A stretch of DNA of 64,000 nucleotides from G051903925 sp051903925 (GTDB lineage: Bacteria > Pseudomonadota > Alphaproteobacteria > Zavarziniales > Zavarziniaceae): the NCBI RefSeq assembly GCF_051903925.1, contig NZ_CP173678.1, forward strand, positions 124,001 through 188,000, given 5' to 3'. The translations under genes and the position numbers were made by a program. Within the stretch, counting starts at the first letter, position 1. Every line of letters starts with the position of its first letter. Shown here in pieces: positions 9,107-17,390 of the stretch. Below the pieces are notes generated by a model. That model was not told the origin of the DNA, did not search any database, and saw only the letters and a list, made by a program, of their open reading frames with translations.

Positions 9107-9249
9107 GCCCTCCCCCGTCGCAAAGCGATGGGGGAGGGTTGGGTGGGGGCAATGTTCTGCGCTCGACAATCGGCGCCTTCGGCTGATCCGGTGGACCCTG
9201 CCCTCACCCCAGCCCTCTCCCATCGCTCCGCGACAGGAGAGGGAGCAGG
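9107..9249. repeat. inverted pair of CCCTCCCC-type palindromic units
   Basis: Two units of about 45-50 bases stand head to head. The left unit (9107-9151) reads CCCTCCCCCGTCGC then AAAGCGATGGGGGAGGG. The right unit (9199-9249) carries the inverted version with CCCTCTCCCATCGC and GCGACAGGAGAGGG. Each unit is itself a hairpin, and the outer flanks TTGGGTGGGGGCA and TGCCCTCACCCCA also match in inverted orientation. This is a second intergenic repeat family, distinct from the CTCATCCTGAGG type. It fills the mutL/alkB spacer. Confidence 0.7.
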
Positions 9250-9268
9250 TCGGCGCGGACATCGGGTC

Positions 9269-9931
9269 ATGACCCAGCTGCGCCTGATCCCCGACGCGAC
9301 GGCGGAGGCGGCGGACCTGGGCGACGGCATCGCCCTGTTCCGCAATGCGCTGGACGAGACGACGCAGGGACTGTGCCTGGACCTGGTGGCGGGTGTTGCG
9401 GCGGCGGCGCCCTTCTACCGCGCGACCACGCCACGCGGGCCGTTCAGCTGCGACATGACCAATTGCGGGGCGGTCGGCTGGTATTCGGACCAGGCCGGCT
9501 ACCGCTATGCCGAGACGCACCCCACCACAGGCCAGCCCTGGCCCGCGATCCCGCCCCTGCTCAAGGCGCTGGCGCAGAAGCATGCGCTGCTGGCCGGGGC
9601 CGGGCCGTTCGACCCCGATGTCTGCCTGGTCAACCGCTATCCGCCGGGCGCGAAGATGGGCCAGCACCAGGACCATGACGAGGCCGACTTCCGCTGGCCC
9701 ATCGTCTCGTTCAGCTTTGGCGCCAGTGCCCGCTTCGCGCTCGGCGGCCGCACGCGCAAGGATGCCGTTCAGCGCATCATGCTGCGTGCCGGAGACGTCC
9801 TGGTGATGTACGACGCAGGCCGCATGCGCTTCCACGGCGTCGACCGCATCCTGGACGAGGGCGCGGGCGCCGCCCACCCCATCCTGCCCCCCGACCACCG
9901 CCTCAACCTCACCTTCCGCCGAGCACGCTGA
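9269..9931 (+). CDS. AlkB-family 2-oxoglutarate/Fe(II) dioxygenase
   Basis: The 220-residue product is an AlkB-type dioxygenase, expected to demethylate 1-methyladenine and 3-methylcytosine in damaged nucleic acid. The iron ligands are H133-x-D135 (GQHQDHDE) and H189 (RMRFHG). The 2-oxoglutarate-binding arginines are in RLNLTFR (R211, R217), and VNRYPPGAKMGQH precedes the metal site. Length equals the E. coli AlkB class. The start at 9269 lies directly after a repeat element; longer in-frame starts would read through that repeat and are rejected. DNA repair context: it follows mutL. Confidence 0.9.
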   Translation: MTQLRLIPDATAEAADLGDGIALFRNALDETTQGLCLDLVAGVAAAAPFYRATTPRGPFSCDMTNCGAVGWYSDQAGYRYAETHPTTGQPWPAIPPLLKALAQKHALLAGAGPFDPDVCLVNRYPPGAKMGQHQDHDEADFRWPIVSFSFGASARFALGGRTRKDAVQRIMLRAGDVLVMYDAGRMRFHGVDRILDEGAGAAHPILPPDHRLNLTFRRAR

Positions 9932-9989
9932 GCGTTTGCTTGTCCGCCCTGGGCGGCTAAAGTCCGGCGACCCAAAGGGAGGATAGAAG

Positions 9990-10457
9990 ATGCAGGGCCC
10001 CACGCGCACCATGACGCTGGACGAGGTCAAGTCGTACCAGGGCAAGGAGATCGGGACGTCCGACTGGTTCCTGATCGACCAGAACCGGATCAACGCCTTT
10101 GCCGACATTACCGAGGACCACATGTTCCTGCATGTGAACCCGGAGATGGCCGCCAAGACGCCGTTCGGCAGCACCATCGCGCATGGCCTGCTGACGCTGT
10201 CGATGATGCCGGTGATGGCCTACCAGGCGGTGCCCGGCGTCTCCGGCACCAAGATGGGCGTCAACTATGGCTATAACCGCGTCCGCTTCATGGCGCCGGT
10301 GAAGGTGAACAAGCGCATCCGCGGCAAGTTCACTGTGAAGTCAATCGCCGAGAGCGAAGGCGGCAAGGTCCAGATCGCCCATGAATGCGCGATCGAGATC
10401 GAGGGCGAAGACAAGCCCGCCTTGCTGGCCGAATGGGTGACGATGGTCTGGATCTGA
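9990..10457 (+). CDS. MaoC-family hot-dog dehydratase
   Basis: The 155-residue single hot-dog protein contains the hydratase-2 motif: the region from INAFADITEDHMFLHV to AAKTPFGSTIAHGLLTLSM includes the catalytic D...H pair of R-specific enoyl-CoA hydratases. It probably hydrates or dehydrates an acyl-CoA. Similar short MaoC proteins serve beta-oxidation or ethylmalonyl-CoA-like pathways, so the substrate is open. A good AGGA ribosome site (GGGAGGATAG) precedes the ATG. The convergent dehydrogenase at 10587 is separated by a palindromic repeat. Confidence 0.85.
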   Translation: MQGPTRTMTLDEVKSYQGKEIGTSDWFLIDQNRINAFADITEDHMFLHVNPEMAAKTPFGSTIAHGLLTLSMMPVMAYQAVPGVSGTKMGVNYGYNRVRFMAPVKVNKRIRGKFTVKSIAESEGGKVQIAHECAIEIEGEDKPALLAEWVTMVWI

Positions 10458-10476
10458 ACCCGGGCGACAATGAACC

Positions 10477-10573
10477 CCTCATCCTGAGGTGCCCCGTAGG
10501 GGCCTCGAAGGATGCGCCGCCAGTGCCGGCGGCCCATCCTTCGAGACGGTCTTCGACCTCCTCAGGATGAGGT
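10477..10573. repeat. CTCATCCTGAGG-type paired palindrome, copy 1
   Basis: The outer arms CCTCATCCTGAGG and CCTCAGGATGAGG are inverted copies at the two ends. The inner arms CTCGAAGGATG and CATCCTTCGAG are likewise inverted, around a GCCGCCAGTGCCGGCGGC centre. The whole element can fold as one long stem between the convergent MaoC and dehydrogenase genes, where it may also stop transcription. Further copies lie at 13044, 24767 and 26574. Confidence 0.8.
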
Positions 10574-10586
10574 GGGAATCTTGTCC

Positions 10587-11597
10587 TCAGCCGATGTCGA
10601 GGACGATCTTGCCGAAGTGCTCGCCCGCCTTCATCGCGGTGAAGGCGGAGCCGGCGTCCTCCAGCGCAAAGCGCTTGTCGACCAGCGGGTGGATGTCGTT
10701 CGCCTCGATCGCGCGGACCATGTCCTCGAAATTGGTGCGGCTGCCCACGGTGATGCCGGTGATGTGGGCATTGGCGCCAAAGATCGCGGCGACGTTCATG
10801 TCCTTCATCATGCCCGACAGCAGGCCGATCACGACGATGTTGCCGCCCAGGCGGATCGCGGCCAGCGACTGGGTGAAGGTGTCGGCCCCGCCCACCTCGA
10901 CCACATAGTCGACGCCGCGGCCGCCCGTGATCTTGCGCGCGGCCGTCGCCCAGTCGGGCGTGGTGCGGTAGTTGATGCCGAAGTCGGCACCCAGCTCCTT
11001 TGCCCGCTCCAGCTTCTCGTCCGAGGACGAGGTGATGATGACGCGCGCACCCGCCGCCTTGGCGAACTGCAGGGCAAGGATCGAGACGCCGCCCGTGCCC
11101 TGGCACAGGACCCAGTCGCCCGGCTTCACGTTGCCCTCGGCGAACAGGCCGCGCCAGGCGGTCAGGGCGGCGCAGGGCAGGCAGGCCACCTCGGCGTCGG
11201 TCAGGTTGGCCGGTGCCTTGGACACGCCCTGCTCGGACAGGACCATGACCTCCTGCGCGCAGCCGTCGATCGGGCTGCCCAGGGCCGTGCCCAGGGCCTG
11301 CGGCGTGGGCTCGCCCGCGAACCAGCCCTGGAAGAAGAGCGGCGCCACGCGGTCGCCGACGGCGACGCGGGTCACGCCGGCGCCCACGGCCGTCACCACA
11401 CCGCAGCCATCCGACAGCGGCACCAGCGGCAGGCGGGCGCGGCCAAAGGCGCCGGTGACGGTCGCCAGGTCGCGATAGTTGAGCGAGGCCGCCTTCATCG
11501 CCAGCGCCACCTGGCCAGGCCCCGGCTCGACCACCGGCCGGTCCTGCGGCTTCAGGTACTCGATGCCATAGCCCTCCTGAAGCACCATCGCACGCAT
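10587..11597 (-). CDS. zinc-independent MDR alcohol dehydrogenase / quinone reductase
   Basis: The 336-residue product belongs to the medium-chain dehydrogenase/reductase superfamily. It has an N-terminal GroES-like fold (EPGPGQVALAMKAASLNYRD), a GxGxxS-type NAD(P)H-binding turn in QGTGGVSILALQFAKAAG, and GGRGVDYVVEVGG in the cofactor domain. The SLNYRD form, without the Cys and His zinc ligands, points to a zinc-less quinone-oxidoreductase-like subfamily. The ATG at 11597 has a strong GGAGGAGAA upstream. A longer in-frame extension to 11831 is rejected because it overlaps the divergent P450 start. The 232-base divergent spacer with the P450 gene contains the 11778 palindrome. Confidence 0.88.
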   Translation of the reverse strand: MRAMVLQEGYGIEYLKPQDRPVVEPGPGQVALAMKAASLNYRDLATVTGAFGRARLPLVPLSDGCGVVTAVGAGVTRVAVGDRVAPLFFQGWFAGEPTPQALGTALGSPIDGCAQEVMVLSEQGVSKAPANLTDAEVACLPCAALTAWRGLFAEGNVKPGDWVLCQGTGGVSILALQFAKAAGARVIITSSSDEKLERAKELGADFGINYRTTPDWATAARKITGGRGVDYVVEVGGADTFTQSLAAIRLGGNIVVIGLLSGMMKDMNVAAIFGANAHITGITVGSRTNFEDMVRAIEANDIHPLVDKRFALEDAGSAFTAMKAGEHFGKIVLDIG

Positions 11598-11777
11598 GTC
11601 GTTCTCCTCCCGATCGGGTCTTGCGCTCCCGCCGCCGCACTTTCCCTTGGCGCTCAAGGCCGTTTGGATGGCAGGTCGGCAGGCAATGAGAGGCGCATCT
11701 TGGTCATGCCGGCGCCCAAGGCAAGGGGCAATGCGGGAAACTTGGAATGCGTTCTGGTTGAGCCGGGCGGATCGGGG

Positions 11778-11795
11778 CTGACAAGCAGTCAGTCC
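11778..11795 (+). promoter_or_regulatory. putative operator, site 1 of 3 (TGACA-N3-AGTCAGTCC)
   Basis: CTGACAAGCAGTCAGTCC is an imperfect inverted repeat (CTGAC...GTCAG) ending 34 bases before the P450 start codon. Almost the same string stands before the molybdenum hydroxylase (14361) and a VOC-like gene (44135), each followed by TCC. The spacing, position and shared right flank suggest the binding site of a dimeric repressor, for example of TetR type. The regulator is not identified. Confidence 0.5.
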
Positions 11796-11829
11796 TGGGG
11801 CAGCTTGGGCTCCGGATGGAGACGCCCTC

Positions 11830-13032
11830 ATGAAGATCGACCTGCTGAACCCCGCGACCTTTGCCAGCGGCCATCCGCTGGAGCAGTACCGCTGGCTGCG
11901 CGCGAACGCGCCCGTCTACCGCCATGCCGAACCGGACGGCCCCGGCTTCTGGGCGGTCACGCGCTATGACGACGTCTATGAGGTCGATCGCGACTATCGC
12001 CGCTTCTCGTCGGAACCGACGATCATGATCCGCGACAGTCCGGAGACGGACAACGCCTTTGGCGACTACAAGATGATGCTGATGATGGATCCGCCGCAGC
12101 ACATGCTGTACCGGCGCCTGATCCGCAGCGAATTCCTGCCCGACCCGGCGCGCGCCATGGCCCCCTGGATGCAGGCGCTGGCGACGCAGATCGTGGACCG
12201 CGTGGTGGAGCGCGGCGCCTGCGACTTCGTCGAGGATGTGGCGGGCGAGATGCCGTCCTTCGTCATCGCGCACCTGATGGGCCTGCCGCTGGAGGACGGG
12301 CGCGAGCTCTACAAGCTGACCGAGATCATCCACACGGCGCCCGAAGCCCTGCCCGAGGGCGCCGGCGCCCAGGCGGTGCAGAAGATGTTCGAGTACGGCG
12401 CCCGCGTCATCGCCGAGAAGCGGGCGCGGCCCGCCGACGACCTGGCGACCAAGCTGCTGCAGGCGGAGGTCGAGGGCAAGCGCCTGGACGACATGGAGTT
12501 CCTGCTGTTCTTCCTGCTGCTGGTCGATGCCGGCGGCGACACGACGCGCAACCTGCTGTCGTCCGGCCTGATCGCCCTGCTGGACCATCCGGAGCAGCTT
12601 GCCTGGCTGCGCGCCGACCTGGACGCGCGCCTGCCCGCGGCACGGGAGGAACTGCTGCGCTTCTGCACGCCTGTCACCTACATGCGCCGGACGGCGACCG
12701 AGGACACCGTCCTGGCCGGGCAGCGGATCGCCGCGGGCGACAAGGTCGTGATGTACTTCCCCTCCGCCAATCGCGACGAGCGGCGCTTCGCCGACCCCGA
12801 TGCGCTGGACCTGGGCCGTGCGCCCAACGAGCACGTCTCGTTCGGCAACGGCCCGCATGTCTGCCTGGGCCAGCACATCGCACGGGTCGAGATCGACGCC
12901 ATGCTGCGCGAGGTGCTGGTGCGCCTGCCCGACATCGAGCGGACGGCAGCACCCGAATGGCTTCAGTCCAATTTCATTTGCGGCCCCAAGCACATGCCAG
13001 TCCGCTTCACCCCCGGCCGCCGGGTGGCGTGA
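11830..13032 (+). CDS. cytochrome P450
   Basis: This 400-residue soluble bacterial P450 has the I-helix oxygen-binding motif AGGDTT at 234-239, the K-helix ExxR at E274-R277, and the heme loop FGNGPHVCLGQ with the iron-ligating Cys at 345. It should hydroxylate a hydrophobic substrate using electrons from a ferredoxin or reductase encoded elsewhere. The MMLMMDPPQHMLYRRL segment and overall size resemble the CYP125/CYP142-like and terpenoid-type branches, but the subfamily cannot be fixed by eye. It is divergent from a quinone-reductase-like gene, and the 11778 palindrome sits in its promoter region. Confidence 0.95.
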   Translation: MKIDLLNPATFASGHPLEQYRWLRANAPVYRHAEPDGPGFWAVTRYDDVYEVDRDYRRFSSEPTIMIRDSPETDNAFGDYKMMLMMDPPQHMLYRRLIRSEFLPDPARAMAPWMQALATQIVDRVVERGACDFVEDVAGEMPSFVIAHLMGLPLEDGRELYKLTEIIHTAPEALPEGAGAQAVQKMFEYGARVIAEKRARPADDLATKLLQAEVEGKRLDDMEFLLFFLLLVDAGGDTTRNLLSSGLIALLDHPEQLAWLRADLDARLPAAREELLRFCTPVTYMRRTATEDTVLAGQRIAAGDKVVMYFPSANRDERRFADPDALDLGRAPNEHVSFGNGPHVCLGQHIARVEIDAMLREVLVRLPDIERTAAPEWLQSNFICGPKHMPVRFTPGRRVA

Positions 13033-13043
13033 GGCGCTGCGCC

Positions 13044-13158
13044 AGCATCCTTCGAGACGGCCCTTTGGGCCTCCTCAGGATGACGTCTGTTGTTGTTGGG
13101 GAGAACAACAGCGTCATGCTGAGGAGCCGGCCCTCAGGCCGGCGTCTCGAAGCATCAG
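13044..13158. repeat. CTCATCCTGAGG-type palindrome, copy 2, rearranged
   Basis: The element opens with GCATCCTTCGAGACGG and CCTCCTCAGGATGACG and closes with CGTCATGCTGAGGAG and CCGGCGTCTCGAAGCAT, so it has inside-out order compared with copy 1. The centre holds CTGTTGTT and AACAACAG around GGGGAG, another hairpin. It separates the P450 gene from the convergent secreted-protein gene. Confidence 0.75.
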
Positions 13159-13178
13159 GTGCTCCGCGTCAGGCAGGC

Positions 13179-13562
13179 TCAGTAGCAGCGGGTGATCGAG
13201 TAGGTGTAGCCGCCATTGGAGGCATAGAACTCGATCCGGTTCGGCCCCCGGAACCGGAACTGCTCCCACACCCCCTTGGGATAGTCGACCTGGTAGCCCC
13301 GATTGCCACGCAGTTCATAGACGCTGACCTGCACGTCGTTGAAATCGCAGGAGCCCAGGTCCGTGCTCTGGCACTGGTAGCGGAACGTGTCGTAACCGGT
13401 CCGCGTCCACACATAGTCCAGCTGGTTGCAGGTACCGCCATCCTGCCGCCAGGCGCCCTGCAGATTGTCCAGGGCGTCGGCCCGGGCCGCGCTCGCGCCC
13501 CCTGCGAGAAGGCTGAGCCCGCATGCCGCCGCGACGACCGCGCCCACCAAACCCGTCTTCAT
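13179..13562 (-). CDS. small secreted protein, unknown function
   Basis: The 127-residue product has a Sec signal peptide (MKTGLVGAVVAAACGLSLL, then an Ala-rich stretch ending ASAARADA). The mature domain of about 95 residues is rich in Tyr, Arg and Asn and has four cysteines (in GTCNQL, YQCQS, GSCDF and ITRCY), which probably form two disulfides in the periplasm. The pattern LDNLQGAWRQDGGTC-x-YVW suggests a small beta-barrel that binds a ligand or inhibits an enzyme, but no family was recognised. The start at 13562 is chosen because it begins the signal peptide. Confidence 0.65.
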   Translation of the reverse strand: MKTGLVGAVVAAACGLSLLAGGASAARADALDNLQGAWRQDGGTCNQLDYVWTRTGYDTFRYQCQSTDLGSCDFNDVQVSVYELRGNRGYQVDYPKGVWEQFRFRGPNRIEFYASNGGYTYSITRCY

Positions 13563-13683
13563 CCTAGTCAGTCCCCCAGGGATCTCGTCCCAGACCGCGC
13601 ACAGGCGCCATCGCCGTGACGGTCCCCCATTATACGAACCGCCGCCCCTTCCCCTCTGGTTAACGTGCGCCAACCGCAGCGTG

Positions 13684-13701
13684 GCGTGACGGGCGTCACG
13701 C
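13684..13701. promoter_or_regulatory. perfect palindrome in the 13563-13879 spacer
   Basis: GCGTGACG-GG-CGTCACGC is a perfect eight-base inverted repeat with a two-base centre. It lies about 120 bases upstream of the minus-strand secreted-protein gene and 180 bases upstream of the plus-strand zinc-ribbon gene, in a divergent promoter region. It looks like an operator. The remainder of this 317-base stretch shows no credible gene or other element. Confidence 0.35.
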
Positions 13702-13879
13702 AGGCCTTGCGCAGGCGGTCCGGCCGCCCCATTTCAGCGCTGCGGGCCGGGCCCCTCTGGCGCCGCGCACCCTCTGCGGGTCGCGCGGCGTGATGTCGGA
13801 CCGCATCGGGGAACCGGTCGGGCCTGGCACATGGCTGTTCCGTTGCCCGATCACTGCAACCGGAACAAGGAAGACACGC

Positions 13880-14299
13880 GTGCCCCTGCTCGTCTGTCCC
13901 AACGACAACGCGACCATGCAGACCGTCAGCCGATCGGGCGTGGAGTTCGATTTCTGCCCCACCTGCCGGGGTGTCTGGCTGGACCGGGGCGAGCTCGAGA
14001 AGCTCATGAGCGCCGAGCGCGACCGCCTGGCGGAGGACGTCCCCGCCGACATCGCCCCGCCCCCGCGTGGCGGCTTTGCCCCGCCGCCGCCGCGCGAGGC
14101 CCCGCCCCCCGACTATCGCCGCGATGACTATCGCCGCGACGACTACCGCCGCGAAGAACACCGCCGCGACGACTATCGCCGCGACGATTATCGGCGCGAC
14201 GACGACCGCCGTCATGCCGAGCGCCGTTTTCGCGACGACGATGACGACGACCGCTATCGCAAGCGCAAGGGCTTCAGCATCCTGGACATCTTCGACTGA
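13880..14299 (+). CDS. zf-TFIIB-type zinc-ribbon protein with Arg-Asp-Tyr repeats
   Basis: This 139-residue protein starts with GTG behind AAGGAAG, eight bases upstream. The N-terminal domain has Cys at 6 and the pair C26-x2-C29 followed by GVWLDRGELEKL, the hallmark of the short zf-TFIIB family. In this subgroup the first knuckle is CPxD rather than CPxC. The middle is Pro-rich (PPPREAPPPDY) and leads into six tandem YRRDD/YRREE-like units (about 77-112), then an acidic/basic stretch. The protein ends GFSILDIFD, a conserved terminal motif. Function is unknown; it may bind nucleic acid or protein. Confidence 0.8.
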   Translation: MPLLVCPNDNATMQTVSRSGVEFDFCPTCRGVWLDRGELEKLMSAERDRLAEDVPADIAPPPRGGFAPPPPREAPPPDYRRDDYRRDDYRREEHRRDDYRRDDYRRDDDRRHAERRFRDDDDDDRYRKRKGFSILDIFD

Positions 14300-14360
14300 T
14301 CCCGGCCGCCCCCGCCCTGCGTACACAGCGGCGAAAATCCATGGTGGGGCCGCAAGCGAT

Positions 14361-14377
14361 TGACAAAGTGTCAGTCC
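14361..14377 (+). promoter_or_regulatory. putative operator, site 2 of 3 (TGACA-N3-TGTCAGTCC)
   Basis: TGACAAAGTGTCAGTCC, preceded by T, gives the inverted repeat TTGACA-AAG-TGTCAG. It ends 53 bases before the start of the iron-sulfur subunit gene. It matches the sites at 11778 and 44135 in the left half-site, the three-base spacing and the TCAGTCC right flank. TTGACA could also act as a -35 box, so a bound repressor would cover the promoter. Confidence 0.5.
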
Positions 14378-14430
14378 TGGCCGCACAGACGGGCGAGGCG
14401 CCCCTGGGGCGCAACCGGCAGGGATAGGCG

Positions 14431-14892
14431 ATGCAGATCAAGGTCAATGGCCGCGTTCACGACGTGGACGTGGAAGCGGAAATGCCCCTGCTCTGGGTGC
14501 TGCGGGACGAGTTGGGCTTCACCGGCGTCAAGTATGGCTGCGGCATCGCGCAATGCGGCGCCTGCACCGTGCATGTCGACGGCGCGGCCACGCGTTCCTG
14601 CCAGGTTGCGGCAGGCGATCTCGCCGGGGCCGAGGTGACGACGATCGAGGGCCTGGGCACGCCGGAGACGCTGCACGTCGTGCAGCGGGCCTGGGTCGAG
14701 CACCAGGTCGCCCAGTGCGGCTATTGCCAGTCGGGCCAGATCATGCAGGCCGCAGCCCTGCTGAGCGAGAACCCAGCGCCCAGCGATGCCCAGATCGACG
14801 AGGCGATGAACGGCAACCTGTGCCGCTGCGGCACCTACAGCCGTATCCGCGATGCCGTGCGCAGCGCCGCCACCGCCCTGCAGGGGTCCTGA
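14431..14892 (+). CDS. [2Fe-2S] subunit of a molybdenum hydroxylase (IorA-like)
   Basis: The 153-residue product is the small iron-sulfur subunit of a xanthine-oxidase-family enzyme. The plant-ferredoxin-type cluster uses C37, C42, C45 and C57 (YGCGIAQCGACTV). The all-helical second cluster uses C96, C99, C131 and C133 (QCGYCQSGQIM and NLCRCGTY). It passes electrons from the molybdenum subunit encoded three bases downstream. The lack of an FAD subunit gene fits the two-subunit isoquinoline 1-oxidoreductase/aldehyde oxidase group. The substrate is unknown. The 14361 palindrome lies in its leader. Confidence 0.93.
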   Translation: MQIKVNGRVHDVDVEAEMPLLWVLRDELGFTGVKYGCGIAQCGACTVHVDGAATRSCQVAAGDLAGAEVTTIEGLGTPETLHVVQRAWVEHQVAQCGYCQSGQIMQAAALLSENPAPSDAQIDEAMNGNLCRCGTYSRIRDAVRSAATALQGS

Positions 14893-14895
14893 ACC

Positions 14896-17139
14896 ATGGG
14901 CCGCGTTGCCAAGATCGCCCGCCGCACCTTCCTGTTCGGCCTGGCCGCCGTTGCCGGCGGCGTCGCCTTCGGCGCCTATCTCTATCGCCGGCCGCATGAC
15001 AATCCCCTGCTGGCCGACCTGGAGCCGGATGCGGCCGCGATCACGCCCTGGATCCGCATCGACAAGAGCGGGGTCACGCTGATCACGCCGCATACCGAGA
15101 TCGGCCAGGGTGCGCAAAGCATGCAGGCCGCCCTGCTGGCGGAGGAGCTGGACCTTGACTGGGGCCAGTTCAAGGTCGACCCCGGCGTGCCCGCCGCTGC
15201 CTACTACAACGGCGCGCTGGGTGAGGAACTGCTGCCGACCCTGGTGACGGATACCAGCAGCGGGGCCGACGCCGCGCGCTGGATCGGTGGCGCGATGGTC
15301 AAGATCGTCGGCGTCCAGATCACCGGCGGCTCCAGTTCCACGCGCGATTCGTGGGACAAGCTGCGCGGCGCGGGTGCGGTCGCGCGCGAGACGCTGAAGG
15401 CCGCCGCCGCGCAGACCACGGGTGTGTCCGTGGGCCAGCTGAAGACGGCGGGTGGAGCGGTCATCCTGCCGGACGGACGCCGCCTGCCCTATGCCGACCT
15501 CGCGGCAGTGGCAGCGACCCTGACGCCGGTCGAGGCGGTGACCCTGCGCCCGCCCGAAGCCTGGCGCCTGATCGGCAAGCCGTTCCAGCGCCTGGACATC
15601 GTGGCCAAGTCGACGGGGACCGCCATCTTTGGCATCGACCTGGCGTTCGAGGGCATGGTCCACGCGACGGTCAAGCTGAACCCGCGCCAGGGCGGCGCCC
15701 TGACCCGCTACGATGCCAAGGCGGCAGAGGGGATGCGCGGGGTGAAGCGCATCGTGCCCGTGACGGGCGGCGTCGCCGTCGTCGCCGACAATACCTGGCG
15801 CGCCTTCCAGGCGGCCGATGCCATCGCCTTCGAATGGGGCCCGGCCCCCTACCCGCCCGACATGGCGGCGCACTGGGCCGCCCTGTCCGCCGCTTTTACC
15901 GACGCGCAGCAGGAACAGCGCAGCCGGGACGACGGCGACGTCACGGCCAATCTGGGCGCCCAGCCCGTCACGGCCGAGTACCGCGCGCCGTACCTGGCCC
16001 ATGCTCCGCTGGAGCCGTTGAGCGCCGTGGTCAAGGTGACGGACGACCGCGCCGACGTCTGGGCCGCGACCCAGATTCCCCGCTTTGCCAAGGCCAACGT
16101 GGCCCTGGTGACGGGCCTGGCCGAGGACCAGGTGCACATCCACAACCAGCAGGCGGGCGGCAGCTTCGGCCATCGGCTTGAGGACGACCACATCCGGCGG
16201 ACCGCGGAAGTGGCCGTGGCGATGAAGGGCACCCCGGTCAAGCTGACCTACCGGCGGGAGGAGGACCTTGCGCACGACTACCCGCGCCAGATCGCCATGG
16301 CTCGCATGCAGGGCGCCGTGAAGGACGGCCGCGTGGAAGCGCTCGACCTCTCGATCGCGATGCCGTCGATCACCGCCTCGCAGTTCGGGCGGCAGCCGAC
16401 GGCGCCAGGTGCCACCGGCCCCGATTCGATGATCTCCGCCGGGGCCTGGGACCAGCCCTTCGCCATCCCGCACTTCCGCATGACCGGCTATCGGGCGCAG
16501 GCCCTGGCGCCGATCAGCTCGTGGCGCTCGGTGGGCGCTTCGACCAATGCGTTCTTCTTCAACGCGGCGCTGGACGAGCTGATCCTGGCGGCCGGCGCCG
16601 ATCCGCTGGCCGAGCGCATCCGCCTGTGCAACCACGCCCCTTCCCGCAAGGTGCTGGAGGCGGTGGGGGAGATGTCGGGCTGGGGCACACCGCTCGAAGC
16701 CGGGCGCGGGCGTGGCATTGCCTTCTGCCATTCCTTCGGCACTTCGGTGGCCGAGGTGGTGGAGGTGACGGCGACACCAGCCGGCATCAGGATCCACACG
16801 GTCTTCGTCGCGGCCGAGGTGGGCCGCGTCGTCGATCCGGTCAATTTCGACAACCAGGTAAAGGGCGCCGTCGTCTGGGGCCTGGGCCACGCCATGACGG
16901 CCGAGACGACCTATGCCGACGGCATGGCCGAGCAGACCAATTTCGACACCTTCACCGCCATGCGCCTGGCCCAGTGCCCGAAGATGGTCGTCCGCGCCCT
17001 CGAATCGGGCGACAAGGTGCACGGCATCGGCGAACCCCCGGTCCCGCCCGCGGCCCCAGCGCTTGCCGCCGCGATCTTTGCGGCGACGGGCACACGGCTG
17101 CGGGAGATGCCCTTCGCCAAGGCGGTGCGGTTCGTCTGA
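14896..17139 (+). CDS. molybdopterin-binding subunit of a molybdenum hydroxylase (IorB-like)
   Basis: The 747-residue catalytic subunit begins with a Tat-type leader (ARRTFLFG at 8-15, then a hydrophobic stretch), so the enzyme is probably exported folded to the periplasm with its small subunit. Recognisable segments include TPHTEIGQGAQ and QQAGGSFGHRLEDDH, where molybdenum-cofactor loops lie, and the C-terminal GEPPVPPAAPALA region with the family's catalytic Glu. This arrangement matches isoquinoline 1-oxidoreductase beta and related membrane-facing aldehyde dehydrogenases. An XdhC-type maturation protein would be needed and is not in this window. Confidence 0.92.
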   Translation: MGRVAKIARRTFLFGLAAVAGGVAFGAYLYRRPHDNPLLADLEPDAAAITPWIRIDKSGVTLITPHTEIGQGAQSMQAALLAEELDLDWGQFKVDPGVPAAAYYNGALGEELLPTLVTDTSSGADAARWIGGAMVKIVGVQITGGSSSTRDSWDKLRGAGAVARETLKAAAAQTTGVSVGQLKTAGGAVILPDGRRLPYADLAAVAATLTPVEAVTLRPPEAWRLIGKPFQRLDIVAKSTGTAIFGIDLAFEGMVHATVKLNPRQGGALTRYDAKAAEGMRGVKRIVPVTGGVAVVADNTWRAFQAADAIAFEWGPAPYPPDMAAHWAALSAAFTDAQQEQRSRDDGDVTANLGAQPVTAEYRAPYLAHAPLEPLSAVVKVTDDRADVWAATQIPRFAKANVALVTGLAEDQVHIHNQQAGGSFGHRLEDDHIRRTAEVAVAMKGTPVKLTYRREEDLAHDYPRQIAMARMQGAVKDGRVEALDLSIAMPSITASQFGRQPTAPGATGPDSMISAGAWDQPFAIPHFRMTGYRAQALAPISSWRSVGASTNAFFFNAALDELILAAGADPLAERIRLCNHAPSRKVLEAVGEMSGWGTPLEAGRGRGIAFCHSFGTSVAEVVEVTATPAGIRIHTVFVAAEVGRVVDPVNFDNQVKGAVVWGLGHAMTAETTYADGMAEQTNFDTFTAMRLAQCPKMVVRALESGDKVHGIGEPPVPPAAPALAAAIFAATGTRLREMPFAKAVRFV

Positions 17140-17180
17140 TCCCGTGCGGGAAATCTTTTCCCGAACTGTTCGCGCGAAAC

Positions 17181-17224
17181 CCTCCCGGGATTTGAGCCGG
17201 CCTACGGCCGGGACGCCCGGGAGG
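17181..17224. other. nested palindrome downstream of the molybdenum hydroxylase
   Basis: CCTCCCGGG (17181-17189) pairs with CCCGGGAGG (17216-17224), and inside them CCGGCC-TAC-GGCCGG (17197-17211) forms a second stem. It lies 42 bases after the hydroxylase stop codon, where a transcription stop is expected, but no T-run follows. It may be a Rho-assisted or GC-only terminator. Confidence 0.4.
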
Positions 17225-17390
17225 TGCAGCCGTATCCCAAGTGCAGGGCCTGGTGCGATCGATGACGGCCCGGCCCGCGCCGGCGTCGCGATGGATTAAC
17301 CATCTCTGGCAACCCCGATGTCACGGAGATGCCCGGCCCCGATTACGCCATATTTAGCAAAATCCGACGCAGTAACAGGCGGAGGGTGGC

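Noticed and set aside
14110..14215. Regular repeats in DNA resembling a CRISPR array
   Set aside because: They encode in-frame YRRDD repeats of the zinc-ribbon protein, have no spacers and lack cas genes.
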